From: Chara braunii
Taxonomy: Eukaryota > Streptophyta > Charophyceae > Charales > Characeae
Reading direction: 5' to 3'
DNA: 23,434 nt
Assembly: GCA_003427395.1 (NCBI GenBank)
Contig: BFEA01000257.1
Location: 1,163,877 to 1,187,310 of the forward strand
Under the pieces are notes generated by a model, which was given only the letters and a program-made list of their open reading frames with translations, did no database searches and was not told the DNA's origin. The translations under genes and the position numbers were made by a program. Positions 1 to 9,349 of this stretch are shown here, one piece after another (the stretch's first letter is position 1; each line of letters opens with the position of its first letter).

Positions 1-120
1 AACACGGTCCAACACATTTCAACACATTCCAACACACTTTCAACACGTTTCAACACATTTCAACAAGGTTTCAACAACATTTCAACAACTCTTCAACAAG
101 ATTTCAACAACCTACCAACA
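1..120. repeat. Degenerate short tandem repeat (CAACA-TTT type)
   Basis: About ten copies of a 10-15 bp unit built on 'caacacattt' run from the first base. The unit lengthens across the array: early copies read caacacattt-c, later ones caacaaNNtttc. The array continues off the left edge. No coding frame is supported. Confidence 0.8.
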
Positions 121-330
121 ATGGATCAACAGTNGGACCAACTGTCTGTCAACAGTTGATCNAACAGTTGAACACACAAGTTTCAGTGTCCCCAATATAC
201 GGTCAGTGTTGGTTTCCTTCAGTTTGTGTTGAACACATGCCCCCCCCCCGGCCAACGGTTTATAAACAGTTGAAATGTGGTGTCAACATAGGTTCAACGT
301 GGCAAAAAAATTGCCACATTTTTTTTGTTG
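121..330. other. Spacer with two N bases, a C10 run and a hairpin followed by T8
   Basis: Ambiguous bases stand at 134 and 162 inside a region rich in the word 'caacagttg', so any frame crossing them is unreliable. A cytosine run lies at about 240-249. At 299-317 a 7-bp stem (gtggcaa/ttgccac) closes an A5 loop and is followed by a T run at 319-327. No gene is recognised. Confidence 0.6.
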
Positions 331-690
331 TATGCTGGGATGTGGACAGTGTGCCGCCAGCTTCAGTTAATGACGATTATGAGCTGGGATGCGGACAGTG
401 TTGCCGCCAGCTACAGATGATGATGATTATTGGCTGGGATGTGGCCAGTGAGCCGCTAGCTATCGATGATTATGAGTTGGGATGTGGACAGTGTTGCCGC
501 TAGCTACAGATGATGATGATTATTCGCATGCGACGTGGCCAGTGAGCCGCCGGCTATCGATGATGATTAAGAGTTGGGACGTGGCCAATGAGCCGCCAAC
601 TATCGATGATGATTATGTGCTGGGACGTGGCCCGTGTGCCTCCAGCAGCAGCCGACAGTCGCTTGCTATGATTATGGTATGATTTCGGAT
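331..690. repeat. Minisatellite of about 43-50 bp unit, seven copies, two alternating subtypes
   Basis: Copies of 'gctgggatgtggacagtg' start near 334, 383, 433, 476, 522, 571 and 617. One subtype reads ggacagtgttgccgccagct-acagatgatg; the other reads ggccagtgagccgc-agctatcgatgatg. Copies carry point differences and indels, so this is an old array. Open frames across it are by-products of the repeat. Confidence 0.8.
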
Positions 691-2407
691 GTCGGAGCTG
701 GATATGAGCAGCCTATGATGGCTCCGCTCATTGGTGGACTTATGTGTATGTCGGGCCATGATTGGCCCCAGTTTTGCATGTATGTGAGTTAAACTTTCAA
801 AATTTCGGTTCATTGCATTGTATCTGGCTTGTCATGTGTCAGTCCTGGGACATGCCTGGGGGATTGAAAGCCAGTTTATGGGATTTCAGTTCTTGCCTCT
901 TATTGTATTTTATTAGTCTGAATGACATTTATGAAATGAATGGTTGTGGGATAAAGTAAAATTTGTTTTCTTCCTCTCATAAGTCAGCGCTCAGTTGATG
1001 GGGCAACCTTCTAGTACGATTGCATAAGGAGGATTGCCTAGCATCATCTGGCACAAATTGATTAGCTATCTTTGAAGGAGGGTGACATTTGGCCTAGTGA
1101 AGTGTTCCCTTGACAAGGGGTTCAGCATCGCCGAGATGGGGTTCCTCTCCAGACGGGCCTTCGCGGCTAAACGCTACCAAGCTCTAAAGGGATAGGTAAT
1201 CAGTCATGTGTCATAATCGATGGAGTGATCGGGCAAAGATCACTTAGCATCGCAGTGGATTGAGGCTCACTGCATTCTTCATGCTGGAAGGAGTGTTCCC
1301 ACTGCATCCGTCGGGCTCTCGCAACGGTTCTCCGACGAGAATCTATCCACAGTGGCGTCCCCTGCGGTGTCAGCACTTGCGTCCTTCATGAAGAGGTGGA
1401 GAGTTTTCGACTTCGCCTCTTGAGCAAGAGATGATTCCCTGAAGCAGGTTCTCACAAGGTCCAGAGGCTAGCTGGGTCAGCGGGGTGTCTGCGAGAGGGC
1501 GGATCGAAGCGAGGAGGTGGAGAGTCGTAGCGCTACTCGTATTTATGTGCATAGTACATCATAGACCTAGGCGACGGCGTGCGCTCGCGCCGGTCCTCTA
1601 AGCGATGGCGCAAGCGCGTTCCTCCCCATCTCACCTCCTCCTCCTCCTCTTCGGATCTCTCCCCTTCGTATGTCAGATCGATCGGTCGATCTGGCGCCTT
1701 TCCCTGTCGACCTCCTCTCCCACGTCCAGCGCCCCCAAGCCTCGCGTCTTTGGCGTCATGGCAAAACATATTAGCTACACGATGATAAGCGTTGCGCGAC
1801 GAGAGCGACGATAAGCTCTGCGCAATGATGAGCGCTAGTGCGATGAGAACGTAAACAAGTCGAGAGCGATGAAAGCAGCGGTAATAGCGAGAGCGTAACA
1901 GAGCTCCACACTCGATGATGTGAATTCAAGCACGAATGATGAGAGCAAGTAAGTTATTATAGTGGTCGGAACCTGGCGAGGACGCCAGGAATGGGGTTTG
2001 GTATGGTTGTCGGAGGACGATGCGGTGCAGCTGCAGAAATTGACTCGTCGCAGTCAACCTCAGCGCTGCGTCAAAACTGCGCTTAGGGATGTCCACGGTT
2101 ACAGTCAAGTTGGGCCCTAGTGCATCTGTTAGATTTCCCCTTAGCCGAGATCAAGGGAAAGACGACGTGGCGGTAGGGTCCGCCGGAGACCTAATCATCC
2201 CTGTTGGACTGGACCGACGCGACTGCAATAGGCCATTTAGTGGGGTCCGGTCCAAGCGGCACCTGAAACGGATCAAGGGTTAGCAAGATAATTAAGTTTG
2301 ACCGGTTAGGACCAGACCGACACGACCGCGTAACCCGGCCAGGAAAGGAACATCCCTAAGTAGCCATATAGATGAACAGTCAGGCCCGAATAATTAAAAT
2401 AGGGTCT
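691..2407. other. Gene-free spacer
   Basis: About 1.7 kb in which only short, overlapping, low-quality frames occur on both strands. Local structure is limited to a CTC-rich patch near 1640-1660 and a degenerate repeat of 'gacgataagc-tgcgc' words at about 1779-1890. I recognise no protein family, RNA gene or promoter here. Confidence 0.5.
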
Positions 2408-2700
2408 TGTGCTATTTTTAGCATGGGACTGACTGTTCATTTCCCAAAACCGGGCCTGCACCAGTCCCGTTCTAAAAATAGCACAGCCCCACGCTATTTT
2501 TAGCATGGGACTGACTGTTCATCTACCGAGGACTGGGCCTGCACCAGTCCCGTTCTAAAAATAACAGTCCCACGCCATTTTTAGCGTGGGACTGACTGTT
2601 CATCTACCGGGGACTGGGCCTGCGCCAGTCCCGTTCTAAAAATAGGACTGACTGTTCATATCCCGAGGTCGGGACTGCTGCTATTTTTAGCACAGGCCCG
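2408..2700. repeat. Tandem repeat of 81-82 bp built from inverted modules
   Basis: The word gggactgactgttcat recurs at 2425, 2507 and 2588, with a shortened copy near 2645. Each unit holds 'gctatttttagcatgggact' and, further on, its near complement 'agtcccgttctaaaaatagc', so each unit can fold back on itself. The array ends about 55 bp before the TATA-like element at 2767, so it could be the distal part of a promoter or of a decayed LTR; that is inference. Confidence 0.8.
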
Positions 2701-2755
2701 GTCTAAAGTTTGACCACAGCCCCGACCATGGGACTGCAGCACAGCCCGATCACCA

Positions 2756-2781
2756 GGCCTCTCCATTATAAAAGAGAGGCC
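2756..2781 (+). promoter_or_regulatory. TATA box inside an 8-bp hairpin loop
   Basis: TATAAAA at 2767-2773 lies between the perfect inverted repeats ggcctctc (2756-2763) and gagaggcc (2774-2781). TATA-type promoters in plants, and in the U3 regions of plant LTR elements, have this form. The 100-300 bp downstream are purine-rich, then pyrimidine-rich, with no clear protein, so any transcript would be non-coding or belong to a decayed element. Only the sequence is seen; function is inferred. Confidence 0.4.
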
Positions 2782-3017
2782 ACGTCACCCAAGAACACAG
2801 ATCACACGGATTGCAGAGCAGATCAGACAGATCAACATACGCGGCACACACGGCTGGAGCACTTCAGCCTTGGTGGAACGGCAAGAGGCGGAGAGCATGA
2901 GTCAAAGATTAGCAACTTGCCAGCAGGAGCAAGAGAGGAGCATGGAGCAGGAGGCAAGAGAGTCGAGGGGAAGGCAAGTCAGGGAAGGAATAAGGAAAAG
3001 GGGGGGGCAAGACTGAC

Positions 3018-3100
3018 CTCCCACTTTCCCTTTCTCATTCCCTTTTCTCTCTCTCTTCTCATCTTCCCTTTCACTCCCTCTTCTTTTCCAACCGCCTCTA
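3018..3100 (+). other. Polypyrimidine tract
   Basis: Roughly 80 bases of almost uninterrupted C and T, directly after a purine-rich stretch containing a G8 run near 3001. Such strand-asymmetric tracts can form triplexes or act as 5' leader elements. A frame of about 145 codons crosses it from a TTG start, but its composition is low-complexity and I do not call it a gene. Confidence 0.5.
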
Positions 3101-3317
3101 TTCCCCTGTCACTCACCATTCGTGAGCTGTGTACGTGCCGTATCTGATCTGAGAGCACTTGCCTGAACTTTGTATCTGATTGGTCATAAACTTTGAGCTC
3201 ATCTAAGGGTCGTGATCAAACTGTGTGCTTGCGCACACTTGATAGTTGAAGCCGAACTGAGTCTGCGCACACTGTATTTAAGGGCAACTTTTGACTATGT
3301 CCGCGCAGCTGCATTAG

Positions 3318-3935
3318 GCACCGAGGCATCAAGCCGAGTTTGAGGCTGCCAGCGCAGTCCCTCTGAGTAACAAGCTGAGTTTGAGACTGCCAGCGCAGTC
3401 CGTCTAAGTACCAAGCCGAGTTTAAGACTGCCAGCGCAGTCCCACCGAGGCATCAAGCCGAGTTTGAGACTGCCAGCGCAGTCCCACTGAGTAAACGAGC
3501 CGATTTTGAGATTGCCGGCGCAGTCCCTCTGAGTAACGAGCCGAGTTTGAGACTGCCAGTGCAGTCCCTCTGAGTAACAAGCCGAGTTTGAGATTGTCAG
3601 CGTAGTCCCTCTGAGTAACGAGCCGAGTTTGAGACTCCCAGCTCATTCCCTCTGAGTAACAAGCCGAGTTTGAGACTGCCAGCGTTGTCCCACTGAGTAA
3701 ACAAGCCGAGTTTGAGACTGTCAGCGCAGTCCCTCTGAGTAACAAGCCGAGTTTGAGACTGCCAGCGCAGTCCCACTGAGTAAACAAGTCGATTTTGTGA
3801 CAGCTAGCGCAGTCATACCGAGTTCCAAGCTGATTTTGAGACTTCCAGCACAGTCACGCTGAGTAACAAGTCGATTTGGAGACTGCTGGCGCAGTCACAC
3901 CAGCCATACCAAATATCAAGCTGATTCAGACTTTA
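3318..3935. repeat. Minisatellite array A, 41-bp unit, about 14 copies
   Basis: The unit runs gagtaacaagccgagtttga then gactgccagcgcagtccctct. Copies alternate 'ccctct' and 'cccact' endings and become more divergent beyond 3790. The period is not a multiple of three, so the 121-codon minus-strand frame at 3422-3787 repeats every three units and is an artefact. Confidence 0.9.
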
Positions 3936-3984
3936 GGCAAATTGCATAGTCACATTGAGCATTTCTCTGTGCGCAGCACTACAC

Positions 3985-4040
3985 TTGAGGGCCATATCTG
4001 AGGGCCATATTCGGGCCATATCTGAGGGCCATATCCAAAC
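3985..4040. repeat. Short tandem repeat of 'gagggccatatct'
   Basis: Four close copies of the word gggccatat, spaced 14-19 bp, lie between arrays A and B. It is a small bridging array with no coding signal. Confidence 0.7.
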
Positions 4041-4074
4041 AGTGCACCGTTCGCTGTTCGCACCATACTAGAAA

Positions 4075-4545
4075 GCCATTTCTGAATGGTGCTATTCGTA
4101 AAGAGCAATTTCTGAACAGTGTCATTTTCGCAAGTGTTATTTCTTAATAGTGTCATTGTGCAAGTGTTATTTCTGAAGTGTTGTTTCTGAACAGTGCTAT
4201 TGCGTAAGTGTTATTTCTGAACGGTGCCGTTTGCGCAAGTGCTATTTCTGAACACTGCTATTGCGCAAGATCTATTTCTGAAGTGCTATTTCTGAACAGT
4301 GTTATTGCGCAAGTGCTATTTCTGAACAGTGTCGTTTGCGCAAGTGCTATTTCTGAACAGTGCCATTGCGCAAGTGCTATTTCTGAAGTGCTATTTCTGA
4401 ACAGTGTTATTGCGCAAGTGCTATTTCTGAACAGTGTCGTTTGCGCAAGTGCTATTTCTGAACAGTGTCATTTTCGCAAGTGCTATTTCTGAACAGTGCT
4501 ATTTCGCAAGAGCCTTTTCTGAACAGAGCCATTTTCGCAAGGGCC
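4075..4545. repeat. Minisatellite array B, about 30-31 bp unit with a higher-order repeat
   Basis: The unit is gcgcaagtgctatttctgaa followed by cagtgttatt, with variants gtcgtt and gccatt. A half-unit (aagtgctatttctg without the insert) is interspersed, and a composite block of about 105 bp occurs twice at about 4264-4470. Because the unit is near 30 bp, a plus-strand frame at 4208-4492 encodes a decapeptide-like repeat. I regard this as a by-product. Confidence 0.88.
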
Positions 4546-4870
4546 ATTTCAGAGTATTGTGCTATTCGTCAGAACCATTACTGAGCAATGTGCTATTTAT
4601 CAGAGTTATTACTGAGCTATTCGTCAGAACCATTACTGAGCAATGTGCTATTTGTCAGGGCCATTACTGAGCATTGTGCTATTTGTCAGGGCTATTACTG
4701 AGCAATGTGCTATTTGTCAGGGCCATTACTGAGCATTGTACTATTTGTCAGGGCCATTACTGAGCATTGCGTTATTCGTCAGGGCCATTACTGAGCATTG
4801 TGCTATTCGTCAGGGTCATTACTGAGCATTGTGCTATTGTCAGGACCATATCTGAGCATTGTGCAATTCG
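4546..4870. repeat. Minisatellite array C, 31-bp unit, about ten copies
   Basis: The unit is gccattactgagcattgtgc plus tatttgtcagg. The 'gctatt' core and the period resemble array B, so C may derive from B. Copies are contiguous with no unique sequence between them. Confidence 0.88.
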
Positions 4871-5045
4871 CATCTGTGCGCTGTTGCGCACCGAGATTAA
4901 GAATTATTTTGCTATTCACATCTGTGCGTTGTTGCGCACTATGACTGAGAATCATTTTGCTACTCACAACTGTGCGCTGTTGTGCACCATGACTGAGGGC
5001 CAGTTTTCAGTTGTCCGTAGCTGTGCGCTGTTGCGAGTGATGATC
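4871..5045. repeat. Minisatellite array D, 48-bp unit, about 3.5 copies
   Basis: The unit is ctgtgcgctgttgcgcacc then gactgagaat-attttgcta-tcaca. It begins inside the last array C copy, sharing 'gagcattgtgc-attcg', so the two arrays run into each other without a break. Confidence 0.8.
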
Positions 5046-5222
5046 ATACATGACCAACCCCAAACCAGGGTACCAGTGTCTGTTTCAACTGAGTACTTAG
5101 TCTGCATTTGATGACAATAGTGGTCAGGCCCTAAGAGAAGGCCAAGTCTTGCGCGCAGTAATCACTCCATCCTATTATAAGCAGTAGCATATTGGCCTCA
5201 AGCAAAGATTGAATTTAGATAA
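5046..5222. other. Unique spacer between arrays D and E
   Basis: About 180 bases of non-repetitive sequence. It contains an AT-rich 'cctattataagcag' near 5170 that resembles a weak TATA box. Nothing else can be supported. Confidence 0.4.
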
Positions 5223-5780
5223 TTATTTTCAGTGCGCGCCCAGATCAGATAATAATTTTCAGTGCGCCCCTGCGTGCGCCAAGATCAGATAATTATTTTC
5301 AGTGCGCGCCCGCGCGCGCCCAGATCAGATAATAATTTTCAGTGCGCGCCCAGGCGCGCCCAGATCAGATAATTATTTTGAGTGCGCGCCCGCGCGCGCC
5401 CAGATCAGATAGTTATTTTTCAATGCGCGCCCGGATGAGCCCAAATCAGATAATTATTTTCAGTGCGCGCCCGCGCTCGCCCAGATCAGATAATAATTTT
5501 CAGTGCGCGCCCGCGCGCGCCCAGATCAGATAATTATTTTTCAGTGCACGCCCGCGCGCACCCAGATCAGATAATTATTTTCAGTGGACGCCCGCGCGCG
5601 CCGAGATCAGATAATTATTTTCATTGTGAGCTCACGCGCGCCCAGATCAGATAATAATTTTCAGTGCGCGCGCGCACACACCCAAATCAGATAATTATTT
5701 TCGATGCACGCCCGCGCGCGCCCAGATCAGATAATTATTTTTCAGTGCGACCCCGCGTGCGCCTAGATCAAATATTTATT
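5223..5780. repeat. Minisatellite array E, 40-bp unit, about 14 copies
   Basis: The unit is agatcagataattattttca followed by gtgcgcgcccgcgcgcgccc. An AT-rich half (ataattatt) alternates with an almost pure CG-dinucleotide half, so duplex stability swings every 20 bp and the CGCGCG part is a potential Z-DNA former. Copies differ by a few substitutions and single-base T insertions. Confidence 0.92.
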
Positions 5781-6365
5781 CTCGGAGCGCGCCTACACGT
5801 GCCCAGACCAGATATTGCGCGCCCATGTGCGCCCAAGCTTGAAAGTGCGCGCCCATGCGCGTCCAAGCTTGATATTGTTGTTAGAGTGTGCGCCCATGTG
5901 CGCCCAAGCTTGAGAGTGCGCGCCCATGTGCGTCCAAGCTTGATATTGTTGCTAGAGTGCGCGCCCATGCGCACCCAATCTTGAGAGTGCGCGCCCATGC
6001 GCGCCCAAGCTTGAGAGTGCGCGCCCATGCGCACCCAAGCCTGATATTGTTGTTAGAGTGCGCGCCCATGCGCGCCCAAGCTTGAGAGTGCGCGCCCATG
6101 AGCGCCCAAGCTTGATAATGCAGCTAGAGTGCGCGCCCATGCACGCCCAAGCTTGAGAGTGTGCGCCCATGCGCGCCGAAGCTTGGTATTGCAGTTAACG
6201 TGCGCGCCCATGCGCGCCCAAGCCTGGCAGAGCAGTTAGAGTGCGCGCCCGTGTGCGCCCAGGCTGGATATAGTTATTTGAGCACGCGCCCATGTGCACT
6301 TGTGCTGGATATGTGTACGCCCAGGCTAGATATAGTCGTTTGAGTGCGAGCCAATGTACTCCCGA
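5781..6365. repeat. Minisatellite array F, 30-bp unit with longer variants
   Basis: The basic unit is gcgcgcccatgcgcgcccaa plus gcttgagagt. Every second or third copy ends instead in gcttgatattgttgttagagt, giving a higher-order pattern. The GC half (gcgcgccc-gcgcgccca) matches the GC half of array E, so F probably arose from E by replacement of the AT half. Frames on both strands are open because the unit is a multiple of three; they are not genes. Confidence 0.9.
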
Positions 6366-6574
6366 GCATAGGATTGCTAGCTGGGATGATTTTGCCCTCA
6401 CGCTCCCGTTGATTTATTTCATTGCTGATCAGCAACACCTCATGCACGTGATATTTTCCCTCGTACGAGGAGCATTGGCAGTTCAGTCCCTGCACTGGTG
6501 ATTTGCGTCAGTCTGGCCCCAATACATTCAGCATCTATGACTGGTCCCTGTGCATGAGATGTTTCACTGATCAG

Positions 6575-6880
6575 TTGCATGTTTAGTCGGGCCCTTCAGG
6601 CGGGCCTACTTGAGATCGTTGTTGCTCAGCTGGGCCCTTCAGGCGGGCCTTCTTGAGATCGTTGCTGTTCAGTCGGGCCCCTTCAGGCGGGCCCACCTCT
6701 CGAGATTGTTGCAGTTTTTCGGCCACGCCCCTTCAGGCGGGCCCTTTCTTTTGAGATAGCTGTTGTTCAGTCGGGCCCATTCAGGCGGACTTTATATTGA
6801 GTTGGTGTTCAGCTGGGCCCATTCAGGCGGGCCCCATATCGAGTTGCAGTTCAGTCTGGCCGTTCAGACAACCCTCCACA
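6575..6880. repeat. Minisatellite array G, 43-60 bp unit, about six copies
   Basis: The core 'cgggcccttcaggcgggcc' recurs at about 6588, 6630, 6675, 6728, 6773 and 6818, joined by 'ttgagatcgttgttgttcagt'-like linkers. The core contains gggccc and is nearly self-complementary at its ends (gggccc and gggcc). Confidence 0.82.
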
Positions 6881-6967
6881 TTGAGTTGCTGATTGTTATC
6901 CGACCAGGTCTTGGAGGGATTATCTGCATCAGTGAGAGCGTGCATTCCATCCAAGCTGGCCTGACAT

Positions 6968-7543
6968 CGTGAGACTACCCCTAAGAGGGGTAGATTGATT
7001 GAGAGGTTCTGCTACAGACATTCGGGACATCAGAGTTTCACTATCAGGGCTAATGAGTCCTCGACCTCGAGACACACGCTCGTGATCACCTACTCGGTGA
7101 ACGGGGCAGAGACGGGAGTGAAAGGCACCACATACGATAGGATTGCGGATTACATATTTCGCAGAGAGAGCTATTGGAGGGACAACTGGCTGCACGTGGT
7201 GTTCCCTCGCGTAACTTCAGCTCCTGGGGGTATGCTCTTCGATTTTGACGGATGCAACCCCAAGCTCCTTAGTGAGCCCCGCAGCAAGGAGAAGAGGCGG
7301 AAGGACGACCGGATCCACAGAGAGATAACCAGATCTGGAATCCCAATCACTACATGTGTCTCGAAATCTCGGATTTGGAGCCCTGTTCTGTGAGTGACCT
7401 TAATCTTGGCGATTATTTCGATTGCGACACTCATAGGGGTTGAGTTTGTGGACAACGACGGGAGCGCTGGAGACCAGTAAGCGGAGACGTCGGAGGGTGA
7501 CATTGAGGAGGATCGCACATCTTCTTGCACGGTATCTTCTTGA
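6968..7543 (+). pseudogene. Unrecognised frame-broken coding remnant
   Basis: Three consecutive open stretches in three frames read as natural protein. The first (6971-7300) includes TYDRIADYIFRRESYWRDNW and HVVFPRVTSAPGG. The second (7321-7440) includes NQIWNPNHYMCLEISDLEP and LNLGDYFDCDTHRG. The third (7435-7540) includes EFVDNDGSAGDQ, then a stop, then an acidic run. Composition then passes into the frame of the next entry. Indels in a dead gene, or unrecognised introns, would both explain this. No family is recognised and no function is offered. Confidence 0.45.
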
Positions 7544-7560
7544 GGGTGATTGACTCTTAC

Positions 7561-7986
7561 ATGTCAGACGACCCTAGGTCTGAAACAGTTATTGGTTCTC
7601 CAAGAGGGGAGGGTCCGGTCCCATACCTTGGAGATGGTTATAGTCATTTGGTCGGGATGGACTTTGCTATGCAGGCTTATCGAAAGCCTCTTTACGGAGA
7701 TCGCTTTCTCGAGGTTTCCCACATTTACTTTGGTGGGAGAGGACGTATTGAGATATTGATTGGAGCTTCAGGCGATATCATCCTTGAGGAGGAGCTTTAT
7801 CTCAGGAACGTCGCAGACGAGGAGATGGTCAGATGCATGGCTTATATCTGCAAGATTGATCTAGCAGCGCCTCTCGAGATCAGCTATGTGGTTCCAGAGT
7901 CCATAGCCACACGAGTTCTCAATGGCGAGGAGTCCCAGACGGCAACACTCACTCACAAGGGGGTACCGCTTATTATCATTGATTGA
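7561..7986 (+). CDS. Hypothetical protein fragment, 141 residues
   Basis: This is the cleanest unexplained frame in the window. It starts at an ATG at 7561 (MSDDPRSETV) and ends in GVPLIIID before TGA; upstream in-frame sequence is open back to about 7525 without an ATG. The protein is acidic and soluble-looking, with no signal peptide or membrane segment, and has alternating hydrophobic patterns (RIEILIGASGDIILEEELYL; LEISYVVPESIATRVL) that suggest beta structure. It follows the broken frames at 6968-7543 and is probably the 3' part of the same former gene. I do not recognise the family. Confidence 0.45.
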   Translation: MSDDPRSETVIGSPRGEGPVPYLGDGYSHLVGMDFAMQAYRKPLYGDRFLEVSHIYFGGRGRIEILIGASGDIILEEELYLRNVADEEMVRCMAYICKIDLAAPLEISYVVPESIATRVLNGEESQTATLTHKGVPLIIID

Positions 7987-8202
7987 GGTTCTCTCTTTTC
8001 AGTCACTATTGATGTATTACGACATTATTATTTATTAGTGACTGCAGCCCTCCAATGGCTGCTCTCTGCATACTCTGTGTACTACTCTTCAGTCTTGTAT
8101 CTCTGATCATACTCTTGCAGAGTCTGGTTTCTGGTCTTCTCATTTTGTCAGTGTCAATTGCTCTATGATGCATGTTATTTTTCCTCCTTATTTTATGCAG
8201 GT
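7987..8202 (+). other. T-rich segment, possible intron or 3' UTR
   Basis: T- and CT-rich sequence between two protein-like frames. It ends in a pyrimidine tract followed by 'ttttatgcag' at about 8191-8201, a good match to a plant 3' splice site. A second acceptor-like 'ctcttttcag' is at about 7994-8003. No convincing donor inside the 7561-7986 frame was identified. Confidence 0.3.
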
Positions 8203-8366
8203 TACACTCAAGGCAGCTTAAAGGACTCCTGAATGATAGGGACTCTGCTGACCTTGAGTCTATCCTTTATACGGGGTCAGGTGCAGGCGATAAACCCGAA
8301 CGCCTCACTCTAAGCCGTGTCGCCGCTGGCAGGAGGGATAACCCTGACTACTCGGCTGTAGGATAA
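8203..8366 (+). pseudogene. Possible 3' exon of the unrecognised gene
   Basis: Immediately after the acceptor-like site the frame reads RQLKGLLNDRDSADLESIL then GAGDKPERLTLSRVAAGRR and ends at a TAG/TAA cluster near 8364. The composition looks like real protein and differs from the T-rich sequence before it. It may be the terminal exon of the gene represented by 6968-7986. This is inference from composition and the splice-like motif only. Confidence 0.3.
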
Positions 8367-8404
8367 AGTGTGAATCTCTCTGACCACACCACTATTTTTA
8401 ATAT

Positions 8405-9349
8405 CTACCAAAATCGTGCGTGACAGTCTGCCAGTCCTCCAACCCACTGAGCTCGGTCCAGGGAAGGATATATCACCGGACCCTTGAAGCAGTGGGGGCG
8501 CGACACCGTGCGGGGAGGAGGACGGGGACGAAGTGCAAAGGGGGAGGAGGAGGAAGGACTCGGAGATGGGGAGCGAGAGCGGCGGCGCCGGCGGCAGGAT
8601 TCTTCGCCATCGTGACGGCTGATGACTTTGGAGGGGACTTCGGGGTTCAGGGCAGATCCTCCTCGTGCGGCAGGTGGCGCTTGGGCCGGAGGAGCCTCTT
8701 GGGGCTCGGGTGCCGATGCCTCCTCTTCTTCCTTCGTCGTTGATCGGGCTTCCGATTCTTTTTCCTCCGACGGCCCTGCGATGGCTATGCGACATGGGTC
8801 GTCGTTCGACGGCACCTCTCCGTGTGCCAGATGAGCGCTCCAGAACTCGTTCAGATTGGAATTATCCGGTACGAGCTCGTTCAGGTCCAGATAGCACCAA
8901 GTCGTAGGATCGTGATCACTCAAGTACTAACCGAAATCCTCTGTACAATTTGCCCAAATTACCGTTGGCGTCAACGTTCTTTCCACAGTGATAGACTCGA
9001 CTTGGTTAGGATCACTCGGATTGAAGGAGGTGATGCTCGTTGGTAGATCGTCCATAAGCTGAGAAAGGAATGTGAGGATCTCGTAGGCGACAATCGCTCA
9101 GCCTCCTTCGACGATTTTCCCTTAGAGGATACCAACTAAGGTGTCGTTGGTCTCCGCCTCCTCCGGCCATGCTTGCGCTAGCACTAGTGATATTTCATTA
9201 TAGATCTCCAACTCCCGGTTGCTATAATACCGTGCCCAGTGGCACTTCACTGTTAGCATGCACACGCTGACTGTTGCAAACTCAGTCCACTTGCGGATGT
9301 AAGAAGGATGGAAGGGAGGGATCTGAGCGGGGCGTCCAAGTAACACCAA
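8405..9349 (-). pseudogene. Unrecognised coding remnant, copy 2 of a duplicated module, three in-frame stops
   Basis: One frame runs from about 9349 down to 8405, broken by stops at 9122-9124, 9098-9100 and 8927-8929. It opens with the module YIRKWTEFATVSV... and passes through ILTFLSQLMDDLP and ERTLTPTVIWANCTEDFG to SDHDPTTWCYLDLNELVPD. It then becomes a Glu/Pro/Ala-rich linker and an Arg-Ser-rich basic tail. Alignment with copy 1 shows the stops replace Cys, Arg (CGA to TGA) and Gln (CAG to TAG), so the frame is real but dead. It has no recognised domain. Confidence 0.55.

Noticed and set aside
2710-3147. 145-codon frame after the TATA box
   Set aside because: Begins at TTG, low complexity (purine-rich then pyrimidine-rich) and ends in a CT tract; no protein family features.
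3422-3787. 121-codon minus-strand frame with a repetitive peptide
   Set aside because: It lies wholly inside the 41-bp minisatellite; the frame stays open because the repeat lacks stops, not because of coding selection.
4208-4670. Plus-strand repetitive-peptide frames
   Set aside because: By-products of 30-31 bp tandem units in arrays B and C; no start context and no protein-like complexity.
4546-5780. CRISPR-like array of 31-48 bp repeats
   Set aside because: Units are contiguous, diverge gradually and have no unique spacers; the context is eukaryotic.
5342-6343. Overlapping Arg/Ala/Pro-rich frames on both strands
   Set aside because: They arise from CG-rich 40-bp and 30-bp repeats in arrays E and F and are open in several frames at once.
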